From positions 7,501-71,500 of the forward strand of contig JAEMWC010001639.1 in the NCBI GenBank assembly GCA_016490735.1: a stretch of 64,000 bases of DNA, in the 5' to 3' direction. The stretch's first letter is position 1. Each line of letters starts with the position of its first letter. A model generated the notes under the pieces. That model did no database searches. It was not told the origin of the DNA and was given only the letters and a program-made list of their open reading frames with translations. Source of the DNA: Pachyseris speciosa (taxonomy: Eukaryota > Cnidaria > Anthozoa > Scleractinia > Pachyseridae). The position numbers and the translations under genes were made by a program. This document shows positions 53,175-63,176 of this stretch, one piece after another.

Positions 53175-56100
53175 ATGGATAAGAAGAGTCTCAAGAAACT
53201 CAGTAAATCTCAACTCATCAAATTGCTATTAAAGCAAGAAAAGAAGAAGCCTAAAATTATTGTGGTAGATGATACCAAACCAGTGCCTACACCAAGAACT
53301 GTAAAGCCAGTACCAGCACCTCGCAAGAGTGTAAAACAAATGGTTCAAGATTATGAAAACGACATAATTCTTCCACCATTAGAATTTAGGGATGATTACA
53401 AACCAATACCCAAACCAAGAACTTACAAACCAAAACCAGTACCAACACCTAGAACTAAGATAGAGCTTTTAGATAAATCTTTGAAAGGTTATACTGAGTC
53501 TTATGAAGTAAATATAAAAAATGACAAAGACCCGCTAGCGCAACTACAAAACACAAGAAAGGCAATCGAAAAACATATTGAAAAATTGTTGAATGAAATG
53601 AAAGGACTGAAATTTGTCGAAACACTAAAGGTAACATTCACAAAAACATCAGATGGACAAATAGAGTATAAGACCGCATATTTCAACAGTGTAGCTCAAA
53701 CAATTGTGAATAATCTGGAAGTTGTTGAATCACTAAAAATATCAAAACAGCAAATCTTGAATAAAATAGCTGTATGGGTATCTGAAGGTTCTGGTTGGAC
53801 TATTGAATCTGTTGACAATCATTACCTCAATGTTGTCAAATATCAACCAATGAAAGGCTCCTCATACATAAAACTACCACAGGAACTCAGAAACAATGAA
53901 AAGGGATTGATTAATATGAAAAATGAGGATAATGAATGCTTCAGATGGTGTCACATCAGCCATTTGAATCCACAACACAAAAACCCACAGGGAATCAAAA
54001 AATAAGACAAGGAATATGTCAAAAATTTAGATTATTCAGGGATTGAATTTCCAGTGACTACCAAACAGTACAATAAAATTGAGAAGCAAAATGACATCAA
54101 TATCAATGTTTTCGGTTATGAAGATAAACAACCATATCCAATTTATGTCTCAAAAGAAAAATATGAAGACTTATGAATCTGCTTCTAATAACTGAAAATG
54201 AAAACAAGCACTATGTGTTGATCAAAGATTTCAACAAGTTAATGTACAATCAGACAAAACACAAAGAAAGAAAACATTTCTGCATGTATTGTCTTCAATG
54301 CTTCAGCTCTGAAAGAGTATTAACTGATCATAAAGAAAACTGTATTCAAGTGAATGGCACACAAGCGATAAAAATGCCAGAAAAAGGTAAAAACATACTA
54401 AAATTCAACAACTTCCATAAACAACTGCCCACACCATTTGTAATCTATGAAGACTTTGAGGCTATAACTGAAAAGATATCCGGTTGTCAACCTAATAATG
54501 ATAAATCATACACAGAAGCATACCAGAAGCACACAGACTGTGGATATGGCTACAAATTGGTTTGTTGTTATGATGACAAATACACGAAACAAACACAAAT
54601 ATACAGAGGTGAAAAAGCCGTTTACAAATTTATGGAAGCTATGCTGGAGGAAGTCAAATATTGCAAAAATACCATGAAAAAGGAATTCAACAAACCATTG
54701 AAAATGACGAAAGATGATGAGGAGGAATTCCAAAAAGTCAAAGAATGCCACATTTGCAATAAAAAATACAGTGATAAAGATATTCAAGTCCGAGATCATT
54801 GCCATATCACTGGTAAATACAGAGGCTCTGCCCATCAAGAATGTAATCTGAAACTTAGAGTAAACCCAGAAGAAATAAAAATACCTGTTATATTCCACAA
54901 TCTGAGAGGTTATGATAGTCATTTCATTATGCAAGAGATTGGTGAAATTGTCAAGAAACACACTTAGACAAATAAGAAAGGTGAAAAGTGTCAAATGGCA
55001 ATCAATGCTATACCCAACAACCTGGAGAAGTATATGGCTTTCATGCTTGGTAATCACCTCACATTCATCGATAGTTTCCAATTCATGAGCTCAAGTTTGG
55101 ATAGACTAGTCAGTAATCTTCCTAAAGAAGCCTTGAAATATACCTCTCAAAAATTCAAAGGTGAAAAGCTTGATCTGATGTCACAAAAAGGGGTCTACCC
55201 TTACGACTACATGGACAGTTTCGATAAATTCAATGAAAAACTACCAACAAAAGAAGAATTTTACAGCATATTAAATGATAAACATATATCAGACGAAGAC
55301 TATACACATGCCCAGAATGTGTGGAATACATTCTCTCTCAAAAATATGGGTGAGTATCATGATCTGTACCTGAAATCTGACATCCTCCTATTAGCTGATG
55401 TATTTGAAAACTTCAGGAAAACATGCCTTGAATACTACAAACTGGACCCATGTCATTATTTCACGTCTCCAGGGCTTTCGTGGGATGCTATGCTTAAAAT
55501 GACTGACATTAAACTAGAGCTTATGGTTGATATTGATATGTTTCAATTCATTGAAAAGGGTATGCGTGGAGGAATCAGTTATATAGCAAACCGATATGGA
55601 AGAGCAAACAATAAATACATGAAAGAATACGATGAGAAGGCGCCCTCAAAGTATGTCATGTATCTCGATGCTAATAATCTATACGGTTGGGCTATGACTC
55701 AATACCTTCCAACAGGCGGATTCAGATGGATGACAGAAACGCAAATCGATAAGATAAACCTAGCAAAGTACCAAGAAGATAGCAACAAAGGTTTGATACT
55801 TGAAGTTGATTTAGAATACCCCCAAGAGTTACATGATCTGCATAATGACTAACCACTTGGACCGGAAAAGATTAAAGTGACCGAGGACATGCTATCAGAT
55901 TATTGCAAAAACATCGCGAAGAAATACAAGATATCAACTGGTTTGGTACATAAACTGATACCAACATTAAGCAACAAAGAAAAATACGTGCTTCATTACA
56001 GAAACCTTCAACTCTATACAAATCTCGGTTTAAAAATAACGAAAGTCCATCGAGTACTAGAGCTCAATCAGTCCGCATGGTTGAAGCAATATATTAATTT

Positions 56101-56923
56101 CAACACTCAGAAAAGAACTAATGCTAAAAATGCCTTTGAGAAAGACTTTTTCAAGCTGATGAATAACAGTGTATTTGGAAAAACAATGGAAAACCTCAGA
56201 AAGCGAGTAGACGTCAGATTAGTCACCGATGAAAAGAAACTATTAAAAATGGCTGCTAAACCGACATATGTTAGCAGTAAAATATTCAATGAAAATCTAG
56301 TAGCTGTGCATAAGATTAAAGAAACACGTACCCTTAACAGGCCGGCATATGTGGGTATGTGCATCTTGGATCTAAGCAAGACGTTAATGTATGATTTTCA
56401 TTATAACTACATCAAAAATAAATATCATAACAAAGCCAAATTACTATTCACAGACACTGGCTCATTAACATACGAAATTGAAACCGAAGACGTCTATAGA
56501 AATTTCTGGAACGATAAAGATAAATTCGATAACAGCGACTACCCTGAAAACTCACCGTATTTTAATAAGTCAAATAAAAAAGTAATTTGTAAATTCAAAG
56601 ATGAAGCCGCAGGAGTTCCCGTTTGTGAATTCATCGGTCTACGATCAAAAATGTATAGCTACATGAAAGACAACCAAACAGGAGGAAAGACTGCTAAAGG
56701 GATCAAAAAGAACGTCATTAAAAAGAACATTCAACATGAAAACTATAAAGAGACACTCTTCAATAATAAACAGATACACCATAAAATGAAAACAATAAGA
56801 AGTCAAAATCATCAATTAGGAAGTTATGAAATCAATAAAGTATCACTCAGCTGTTTCGATGATAAGCGGTATATTCATGATAATGGTGTGACAAGCTACG
56901 CATACGGACATTATAAAATCTAA
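53175..56923 (+). pseudogene. protein-primed DNA polymerase B (multiple lesions, motif C changed)
   Basis: About 1,250 residues over several frames. The N-terminal part (53,175-54,005) has Pro-rich PxPAPRK repeats and a domain ending in SHLNPQHKNP. The exonuclease domain has VIYEDFEAI (Exo I, near 54,450) and HNLRGYDSHFIM (Exo II, near 54,900), with zinc-knuckle-like CYCLQCF and CHICNKKYSDKD...HCH. The polymerase domain has LDANNLYGWAM (motif A, near 55,665) and KLMNNSVFGKT (motif B, near 56,155). Motif C reads FTDTGSL (56,447-56,467), where the family has a second Asp. Lesions: TAA 54,003-54,005; a frameshift near 54,170; TAG 54,965-54,967; TAA 55,850-55,852. The enzyme would replicate the linear genome from a terminal protein. 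Confidence 0.9.
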
Positions 56924-57871
56924 AAAAGTTCAGCTAGCTGTTGACGTCACACCATAGTTGTGGTGTTTTTATCGCCTCAAATCCACTGATTTGCCTAGTT
57001 CAGGATAGTATTGTGAGTTTTGTTGTATATTTAATTTAAAATACTGCCCTTTTTCTGACCCTTTACCCGAAGAATTAGCATATGAGACAGGAACATTTGT
57101 TGGGGGGTTTCCCTTTCGAATGAGTCATCAAACTACGTCACTATGTTTTGGGGATTCTAGATTTTTCGCTTTTTACACATGCGTATTAATTTTTATCTTT
57201 GAAAATTTCATTTATGTACCACAAGCATAAAAATGAAAATACAAACGCATATAAAAGGGTTTTTTTACACAGATAAAGTGTGGCTTGTATACAAAGTATC
57301 TAACGATTGGAAAAAGCGGGGGCCTTTCGTTAACGAAATGTATACAAGCCACCCCATGGAATAACGAAAAAACCCCGCCGTTATTCCATGGGTTAAAAAC
57401 ACACAAAAAATCACCCTGAGATGGTGTCGGTTTGTTGGGTAGAGCTATAGTGAAGCTTAGGCTTGTCAGAAGTGCCGGTTCAACCTCAAGCCGGAGGGTG
57501 AAAAAACAATTAAACAAATACTTGGCCCCAAGAGGGTCTGATAGGGCCAGAGCGGAGTGGTGGTGGGAAAAACATAAATGGTAGTGCTCGGGCGGTGTGG
57601 AGGTGGGAATTCAAAAAACAAAACAAAAAAAACCTCTCATGAGGGACGGGTGGTAATTCAAATTCCAAATTAAGTCCCTCATGAGAGGTTCTGGTGGCCA
57701 CCAGTTTTGCTATTTTTTTCTGCATCACCTCTCTTTGCCAAACAGGCGTTGAAAGCTCTATGAAACAAAAGCATTTATTTGATAAAAATATATAGATTTT
57801 CATAAAATGGTTAACTATAGAATGAGTATGATTTTATGGTGTTAGAGGGTTAATTCCATCGAATGGTGAAT
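56924..57871. other. right non-coding end of the element with three stem-loops
   Basis: No supported gene. Stem-loops: 57,280-57,293 with 57,339-57,352 (14 bp, GTGGCTTGTATACA); 57,353-57,366 with 57,379-57,392 (14 bp perfect, CCCATGGAATAACG, 12-nt loop), directly adjoining the first; and 57,631-57,646 with 57,675-57,690 (16 bp perfect, AACCTCTCATGAGGGA, 28-nt loop). The open frames on the minus strand here are read across these palindromes and are not credible. Confidence 0.7.
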
Positions 57872-57891
57872 AGTATAGTACTTGGGGGTTC

Positions 57892-58037
57892 CCTGTGTTT
57901 CCGAGAATGTCACGCTCGGTGATTTTTCCGAGAAAGTCATGCATTTTAAAAAATATATAGATTGCCAAAAATACGATATCATCGAATTGTATCATCTGAT
58001 TTCAAAATGTGTTGGTACCCCCAAGTACTATACTACT
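57892..58037 (-). repeat. right terminal inverted repeat
   Basis: Reverse-complement partner of 38,617-38,761. Just inside it, AGTATAGTACTTGGGGGT (57,872-57,889) is an inverted copy of the outermost 18 bp of this same repeat (58,017-58,034), so the right end is bounded by the terminal motif on both sides. Confidence 0.95.
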
Positions 58038-58190
58038 TCCAACCATTTACATAGCTGATTAATCTGCTCGTGACAGATAAAAGACCGTGTAATAAACCGG
58101 GAATTGCTTATCGCAATGCCGCTCCCTAGCTGTTGTCTACTGATAAGCATAACATAAATTCCATTATGTTCTTTCCCTCACATAATGTTG
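58038..58190 (+). repeat. right half of target repeat; right target-site duplication TCCAAC (58,038-58,043)
   Basis: It continues the repeat copy split by the element and matches 25,434-25,590 (GCTGATTAATCTGC...CTGTTGTCTACTGATAAGC). Confidence 0.85.
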
Positions 58191-58350
58191 GTCTTTAAAG
58201 ATGCATTTTCCGTGAACAGGCCCTTATAATCGTTCTTCCACCGCCGCTGTTAACGTTTTTACCGACACAGTGAAAATAATAACACGACTCTGCACACGGT
58301 AGCAAGATAATAATCAAATCTTCAGTTTTCTCAAGGGAAGCAACGCAGTC

Positions 58351-59622
58351 ATGGTTGAAAACTTCAACTTGACATTTCCATGCAACATTTCAGCCACCAC
58401 AGAGGAACATGTCACAGTAAACGTTACCGACCATGTCGAAGGCTGCCGTGAAGACTCAAGAGCGGAAAAAACGTTGAAAGTTGTGGTCTATTCCATTATC
58501 CTCCTTGTTTCGTTGGTTGGAAATGCCCTCATCATCCTGATCTTTTGCAAGAACAAACCGCTACGGAGGTCAATCAACTATTTCGTTGTGAACATGGCTG
58601 CCTCCGATCTCTTCACTCCGTTAACAATCATGCCTGTTACAATTACAAAGACCGTTACAGGCCCTCAAGCCTTTCTGGTCGACACCCCGTTACTAGTTGG
58701 AAACATCTTATGCAAGCTTTCCTACTTTCTTCCTGATGTATCTCTGTTTGTCTCCATCGAAAGTCTTCTGTTGATATCTGTAGACAGGTTAGTTGCCGTC
58801 GTCTTCCCACTGAAGATAAACGTCATCTCGTCCAAAGTGCGTCTCACCTGCATCCTGTGTACGTGGATCGTGGCCATTTCGGTTCATGTACCGTATTTTT
58901 ACACTTTTCGTCTGACCCCAGAAGGGAATTCGTATATCTGCATGCTAGATTTGGGTGCTGACCACGTCCAGACTCATCGGAATTTTGTCACGGCAATATT
59001 CATCACTTTCTTACTTGTTCCAGTTTGTGTGTTAGCCATCGTGTACGGCACCATAGCTTGGACTCTTAAACGGAGGCACCATGAAAGGGAAAAAATGTCC
59101 ACATGTTCTGGATCCCGTGCATATCAGAATAACAGACAAATTATGCGATTGTCAGTAGCAATATTAACAACTTTCGTTGTTTGCATAGGTCCTGTGTTTG
59201 TGTTCCTGTTTAACCGTATTTTTGTGTGGAAATGGTTGGTGCCACCTCTATGTGCATTTCAAACTGTGATTCCTTTCGTTGTTTACTTCGGAGTGCACTC
59301 TTGGAGCGCCATCAACCCATGCATTTGTTTCATTTTTAGCAAGAACTTTCAAAGCGCTCTTAAACAAATACTCAATTACAGATCACGACGCTCTTCTACC
59401 AGTAGGTCTTGGATGATAACTTTTACTCATACTTCTAAAAAGCGTGGTAGAAGGTCAAGCACTGACCGCATCTCTTTGAGGGTCATTGAAGATCAAGACG
59501 AAAAGCAAGAAGAGGTAGAAGAGAAACAAGAACAAGGGCAAGGGCAAAGACAAGAGAAAAGCCGAGAACTGAACGAACCGATAAACAAGAAGGGATATGG
59601 CGACAACAATGTTGTCGAATGA
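58351..59622 (+). CDS. rhodopsin-type (class A) orphan GPCR, single exon
   Basis: 423 residues, intact. The extracellular N-terminus carries several N-x-S/T sites (NLT, NIS, NVT). Seven hydrophobic segments follow: TM1 with VGNAL (~50), TM2 (NMAASDLF), a Cys before TM3 (GNILCKLSYF), TM3 end with VDRLVAVVFP in place of DRY, TM4, TM5, TM6 (FVVCIGPVFVF) and TM7 with INPCICFIF in place of NPxxY. The C-tail is Ser/Arg- then Glu/Gln-rich. It is probably a neuropeptide- or amine-type receptor of the plasma membrane; the ligand is unknown. Intronless receptors of this build are numerous in cnidarians. The 5' flank is only ~310 bp from the Maverick end. An AATAAA at 60,077-60,082 could end its mRNA. 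Confidence 0.9.
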   Translation: MVENFNLTFPCNISATTEEHVTVNVTDHVEGCREDSRAEKTLKVVVYSIILLVSLVGNALIILIFCKNKPLRRSINYFVVNMAASDLFTPLTIMPVTITKTVTGPQAFLVDTPLLVGNILCKLSYFLPDVSLFVSIESLLLISVDRLVAVVFPLKINVISSKVRLTCILCTWIVAISVHVPYFYTFRLTPEGNSYICMLDLGADHVQTHRNFVTAIFITFLLVPVCVLAIVYGTIAWTLKRRHHEREKMSTCSGSRAYQNNRQIMRLSVAILTTFVVCIGPVFVFLFNRIFVWKWLVPPLCAFQTVIPFVVYFGVHSWSAINPCICFIFSKNFQSALKQILNYRSRRSSTSRSWMITFTHTSKKRGRRSSTDRISLRVIEDQDEKQEEVEEKQEQGQGQRQEKSRELNEPINKKGYGDNNVVE

Positions 59623-60200
59623 GGAGATGAAGGGTTGCGACTTGTTTTCTGAAAACACTTCTTAAGGTCTCCTGATTTACTTACATGTACAAGAGACCTA
59701 GTTGTAACAAATGGTCCATTTGAAGAATGGAAACGATAAACTCTTTGTTAATCGGTATTTTTGTTTCTGAAACCAAGCAAAACTCGGAGATGGATGGAAC
59801 TAACACAACTGCCATGTAATTGCTCTTTAGCTGGTTGTCTTGGGCTTTGTCTTTAGTATTTTATTTTTGCAACCAGTGCTGTTAAGCCAAGAGAAAACGT
59901 GACAAGTTTATATGGTGGACATGAAACTATAGGACAACTGTCAAGAAAAAGTTGCATTTTAAATTAACCTGCCAGACGTGTGCAAATTTGAGAAACTTTT
60001 CCGATAATTATAGGATAGCAAAACGGTAAAAGGACCGAGAAGCCCCGCTGATTTGAAAATTGTACCAGTTCACGCTAATAAAGCAAATTGAACATTGCTA
60101 TTTTAAGGCAATGGTATATCCTAATGGAACACAAAATTGGGAGAGAGGGGAACGGGTATCAGATAACTTTCTTCGTTCTTAACCAACCTCTTCTTTTGGG
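59623..60200 (+). other. probable 3' UTR of the GPCR, poly-A signal AATAAA at 60,077-60,082
   Basis: No coding sequence. The only good AATAAA in this stretch is 455 bp after the stop codon. Confidence 0.5.
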
Positions 60201-60462
60201 GAGCAGGGTTGGCGCAGTGGTGAGAGCGCTCGCTTTCCACCAATGTGGCCCGGGTTCGATTCCTGGACTCGGCGTCATAAGTGGGCTGAGTTTGTTGGTT
60301 CTCTACTCTGCTCCGAGAGGTTTTTCTCCGGGTACTCCGGTTTTTCCTTCTCCACAAAAACCAACATTTGATTTGATATGATTTGATTTATTTAGAGTTG
60401 ATTTGATTTCATATATGTGAGGCGCATTTGAAAATTGTATAATTGAATTTGCGCCATATAAA

Positions 60463-60496
<34 letters not shown>

Positions 60497-60498
60497 TA
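60201..60498 (+). repeat. tRNA-derived SINE with (ATT)n tail
   Basis: A-box (TGGCGCAGTGGTGAGAGCGC) and B-box (GGGTTCGATTCC, 60,252-60,263) lie at tRNA spacing. The body (GGTTCTCTACTCTGCTCCGAGAGG...TACTCCGG) and an (ATT)n tail at 60,467-60,498 follow. A related copy is at 62,270-62,440. Confidence 0.8.
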
Positions 60499-61063
60499 GT
60501 AACTGCGACAGATTGGGAAAGGTAAGGGGTCTCATTATCCCAGGACCGCAAATGATCCCGCACCGCAAATGATCCCCAAACTGGACCGCAAATGATCCCG
60601 GACCGCAAATGATCCCCGTATTGCAACATGTTGGACCGCAAATGATCCCGAACAAAAAATAAGGAATGGCATGGAAGGTGAAATGGTAAGGATAGGGAAT
60701 TGGCATGAATTGCGATTATTTTAATCAAAGCCTTAAATCATGGCTCACAACTATCATCATCTGATTAATTTTAAAAAGGTTAACGTGGTCACACAATTTG
60801 TGCAACTGATGTGAAGCAGTCAAACAGTGTTATCACACCAGGATCCAAACCTATCTCGTTTTTCCTTCCGTCTTTAGAGATCTTTGTGTTTGTTCTTATC
60901 TTTAGTAACTCCAAGAACGTTCACAAATGATACCAATGAAATAAGAACAGGATAGTTTAGCCATATTTTCCGAACGCGTAGGAATCACAGCTCACACGAC
61001 GGTGACAAGTTTCGGATGATCTTTGACCCCTGCTCCGATTTCAACCACATCACCGCGTTTCTC

Positions 61064-61120
61064 GCCTACCTCTAGCCTCCCACGCATTAAAAACGACTGC
61101 GTGGGAGGCTAGCCTACCTC
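61064..61120. mobile_element. 39-bp hairpin flanked by 9-bp direct repeats
   Basis: GCCTACCTC (61,064-61,072) and GCCTACCTC (61,112-61,120) flank a perfect hairpin: TAGCCTCCCACGCA (61,073-61,086), an 11-nt loop, and TGCGTGGGAGGCTA (61,098-61,111). It has the shape of an extremely reduced MITE with a 9-bp target duplication. Confidence 0.65.
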
Positions 61121-61324
61121 AGGCCAGTCGGCTGATCCCATGGATGTGAGAAAGAAACACTTCTAGTATTCTGGGTACAATTTTAAATGAGAGTGCTCAG
61201 TGAACAAAAGACTTTTATTTCAAAAGATAACGAAATCAACTGCGGAATTTTTCAGTTATTTCTTTACGGATATGTGTGTATTTTAATTCTCCGTTGTATT
61301 TGTGATTATACAATTGAATTATAC

Positions 61325-61460
61325 TAGCCTGGGACCAGGCTCCGCAGTGGGGTTAAGGAGCGAAAAGAAGGAACGTGGCCAAAAAAAAAAAATCGGCGAG
61401 CAAAGCGAGCCGACCCGGGGACTGGCGGCTCGCTTCGCTTGCCTGTTTCCAGGCTCGGTT
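61325..61460. repeat. fold-back repeat (GGCGAGCAAAGCGAGCC type)
   Basis: AGCCTGGGACCAGGCTC at the left and GTTTCCAGGCTCGG at the right enclose AGCAAAGCGAGCCGACC and GGCGGCTCGCTTCGCTTGCC, which are reverse complements. An A12 run lies at the centre-left. Non-coding. Confidence 0.55.
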
Positions 61461-61708
61461 TTCACTGAAATCGGGTACATGCACCGAAGCGCTGATCATA
61501 TACCCGACAGAAATAAAATCTGATTAAGCATGTTCTCGAACGTCCTGGGATGTACAATACAATAAACAGAAGACATGAAACGAAACTCGCAGTCCACGAT
61601 CACAACAAGTGTCGTTACAAAATCAATTACTGTACTATGCAGCCGGCGTCCTGAAATCAACAAACAGACAGAACGTCACGCAAGATCACAGATTTCCCAC
61701 TAAAAACG

Positions 61709-61735
<27 letters not shown>
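61709..61735. repeat. A27 homopolymer
   Basis: Uninterrupted adenines inside the GGACCGC element, possibly the tail of an inserted retroposon on the plus strand. Confidence 0.7.
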
Positions 61736-61740
<5 letters not shown>

Positions 61741-62269
61741 ATGGAATAATTCTCATAAAATGATAAAACGTGTTTTTTGTGTGTCATTTTTATATCAATC
61801 CATGCCATTCCTTATTTTTTGCTCGGGATCATTTGCGGTCAAATATGGGGATCATTTGCGGTCCGGGATCATTTGCGGTCCATTTTGGGGATCATTTGCG
61901 GTCCGGGATCATTTGCGGTCCTGGGATCATTTGCGGACCCGTACAGTTCTCGTGGCTTAATTCACTGTCAACGCAGTCAAGAAATCTGAGGAAAGTCAGC
62001 AAAAATCCCTTCACTGATATATATGATATACATTGAAAGTAGGACGCCTTTTTGATAATTTCTTCCTTTCTTGTTGACTGAAAAAATATCCCTTCGAGTA
62101 GTGCATCTGTAGCTGAAACTTCACATCTTGGCGGGAAAACTTTAAAGTTTGACACCTGAAATGCAGACGTTTGACGTAAAGTGAAAACATGTTTTGGGCG
62201 CGTGCGTTGAAGGGTAGATGCAATCGACGGTAAGATTAACGTTGTTAATCTTATACTATTGTCGGAGCC

Positions 62270-62440
62270 TTCAGCGACAATATGCCCCGGGTTCGATTCC
62301 CGGACTCGGTGTCAAAAGTGGGCCGAGTTTGTTGGTTCTCTACTCTGCTCCGAGAGGTTATTCTCTGGGTACTCCGGTTTTCCCTCTCCATAAGAGCAGA
62401 GCATCTGCGCTAGGCAAGAAAGATTTGAGACTTAAATAAA
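62270..62440 (+). repeat. 5'-truncated SINE copy
   Basis: It keeps the B-box (GGGTTCGATTCC) and the body seen at 60.2 kb (GGTTCTCTACTCTGCTCCGAGAGG...TACTCCGG) but lacks the A-box region and has no (ATT)n tail. Confidence 0.7.
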
Positions 62441-62539
62441 ATGATTATGATGAAGCGCAGGAAAAAGCGAACAGCTCATGTCTAACGTTGACAGCCGGAT
62501 CTGTCTATATTAGAGCTGTGGATTGTTAAAACTCCCCTC

Positions 62540-63176
62540 AAATAGCACAGTGCCTACTTTCAGCTTTCTTATTAATTTATATCTAACACATGAATGAGAA
62601 ATTTGCGGTCTTTATCGGCAAACCGTTGGTCTAAGAAAAAGTCTTAAACCTGAACCAACTACGATTTTTTTGAGAGGGAGCCGTGAAATTGTTTTAAAAT
62701 AACTCAGTGACTGATCTCGATGTTGAATCGTAATTGCAGTAGTTAGTTAGCCTGGGGGTGCTACAAGCCGACCTATCAAGAATCAAGACTCCCGAGTGTA
62801 TCCAATCAGATTTCGAGTTCACTCAATAGTCCGTCACTTGGTTATGCTAAATAAAGTTAAAGGTCTCTGCTTCTTACCATAGCACCTAGAGAATAGAACG
62901 TGGTGTCGTCTCGGATAAAAAGGAGTCATTTATTAAAGCGAAGTCACCTTGGATGATGAAAAGAACGTCATCCATCGACCCCTACCTTAATTACGTTAAA
63001 ATTGCTGTCTAATTAAGAAGAGTTTGTCATAATTTCAAGAGGTCTGTGTATGCAGGCTGACGAACACGCCTTTTTCGAACAGAAAGCCAGTTATTATTAT
63101 TCAGATGACGTACAAAACAAGTATTAAGCACAGAAATAACCAGGTCTTCATTCTACAGCCGAAAAAAGGAACAACT
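62540..63176 (+). repeat. dispersed repeat, copy 2 (partner at 21,171)
   Basis: Direct repeat of 21,171-21,777, with very few differences over 62,690-63,170. Confidence 0.8.

Larger units (their letters stand above)
38617..58037. mobile_element. Maverick/Polinton-type virus-like element, 19,421 bp, complete with TIRs
   Basis: It is bounded by ~145-bp inverted repeats and a 6-bp duplication, the integration signature known for Polintons. It contains the family hallmark genes: protein-primed DNA polymerase B, retroviral-type integrase with chromodomain, adenain-type protease, FtsK/HerA packaging ATPase, major and minor capsid proteins. It also has fibre, PLA2 and DNA-binding accessory genes. 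Genes are packed a few to ~100 bp apart on both strands: leftmost one plus, then a minus-strand block (39.4-45.1 kb), then a plus-strand block (45.1-56.9 kb). It is A/T-richer than its flanks. Several core genes are broken, so this copy is a fossil provirus or transposon. Confidence 0.95.
60535..61945. mobile_element. DNA element with inverted arrays of GGACCGCAAATGATCCC
   Basis: The left end (60,535-60,690) has five copies of the 17-bp motif. The right end (61,803-61,945) has six copies in the opposite orientation. Both arrays are followed inward by the same GAACAAAAAATAAGGAATGGCATGG-type sequence (GAGC... on the right). The ~1.1-kb interior has no transposase. Terminal arrays of a short motif suggest binding sites for the transposase that moved it. 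Exact outer ends and target duplication are uncertain. Confidence 0.7.

Noticed and set aside
57212..57803. Two minus-strand frames of ~100 residues
   Set aside because: They read across perfect palindromes and homopolymers and have no family features.
60206..60280. Functional tRNA gene
   Set aside because: A- and B-boxes are present, but the cloverleaf does not close and a SINE body and (ATT)n tail follow.
60521..61945. Regularly repeated 17-bp units resembling a CRISPR array
   Set aside because: The units are almost back to back, in inverted orientation at two ends of one element, in animal DNA, with no cas genes.
61760..62036. Overlapping open frames with repeated DHLRS / GPGSFAV units
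   Set aside because: They are translations of the GGACCGCAAATGATCCC array.
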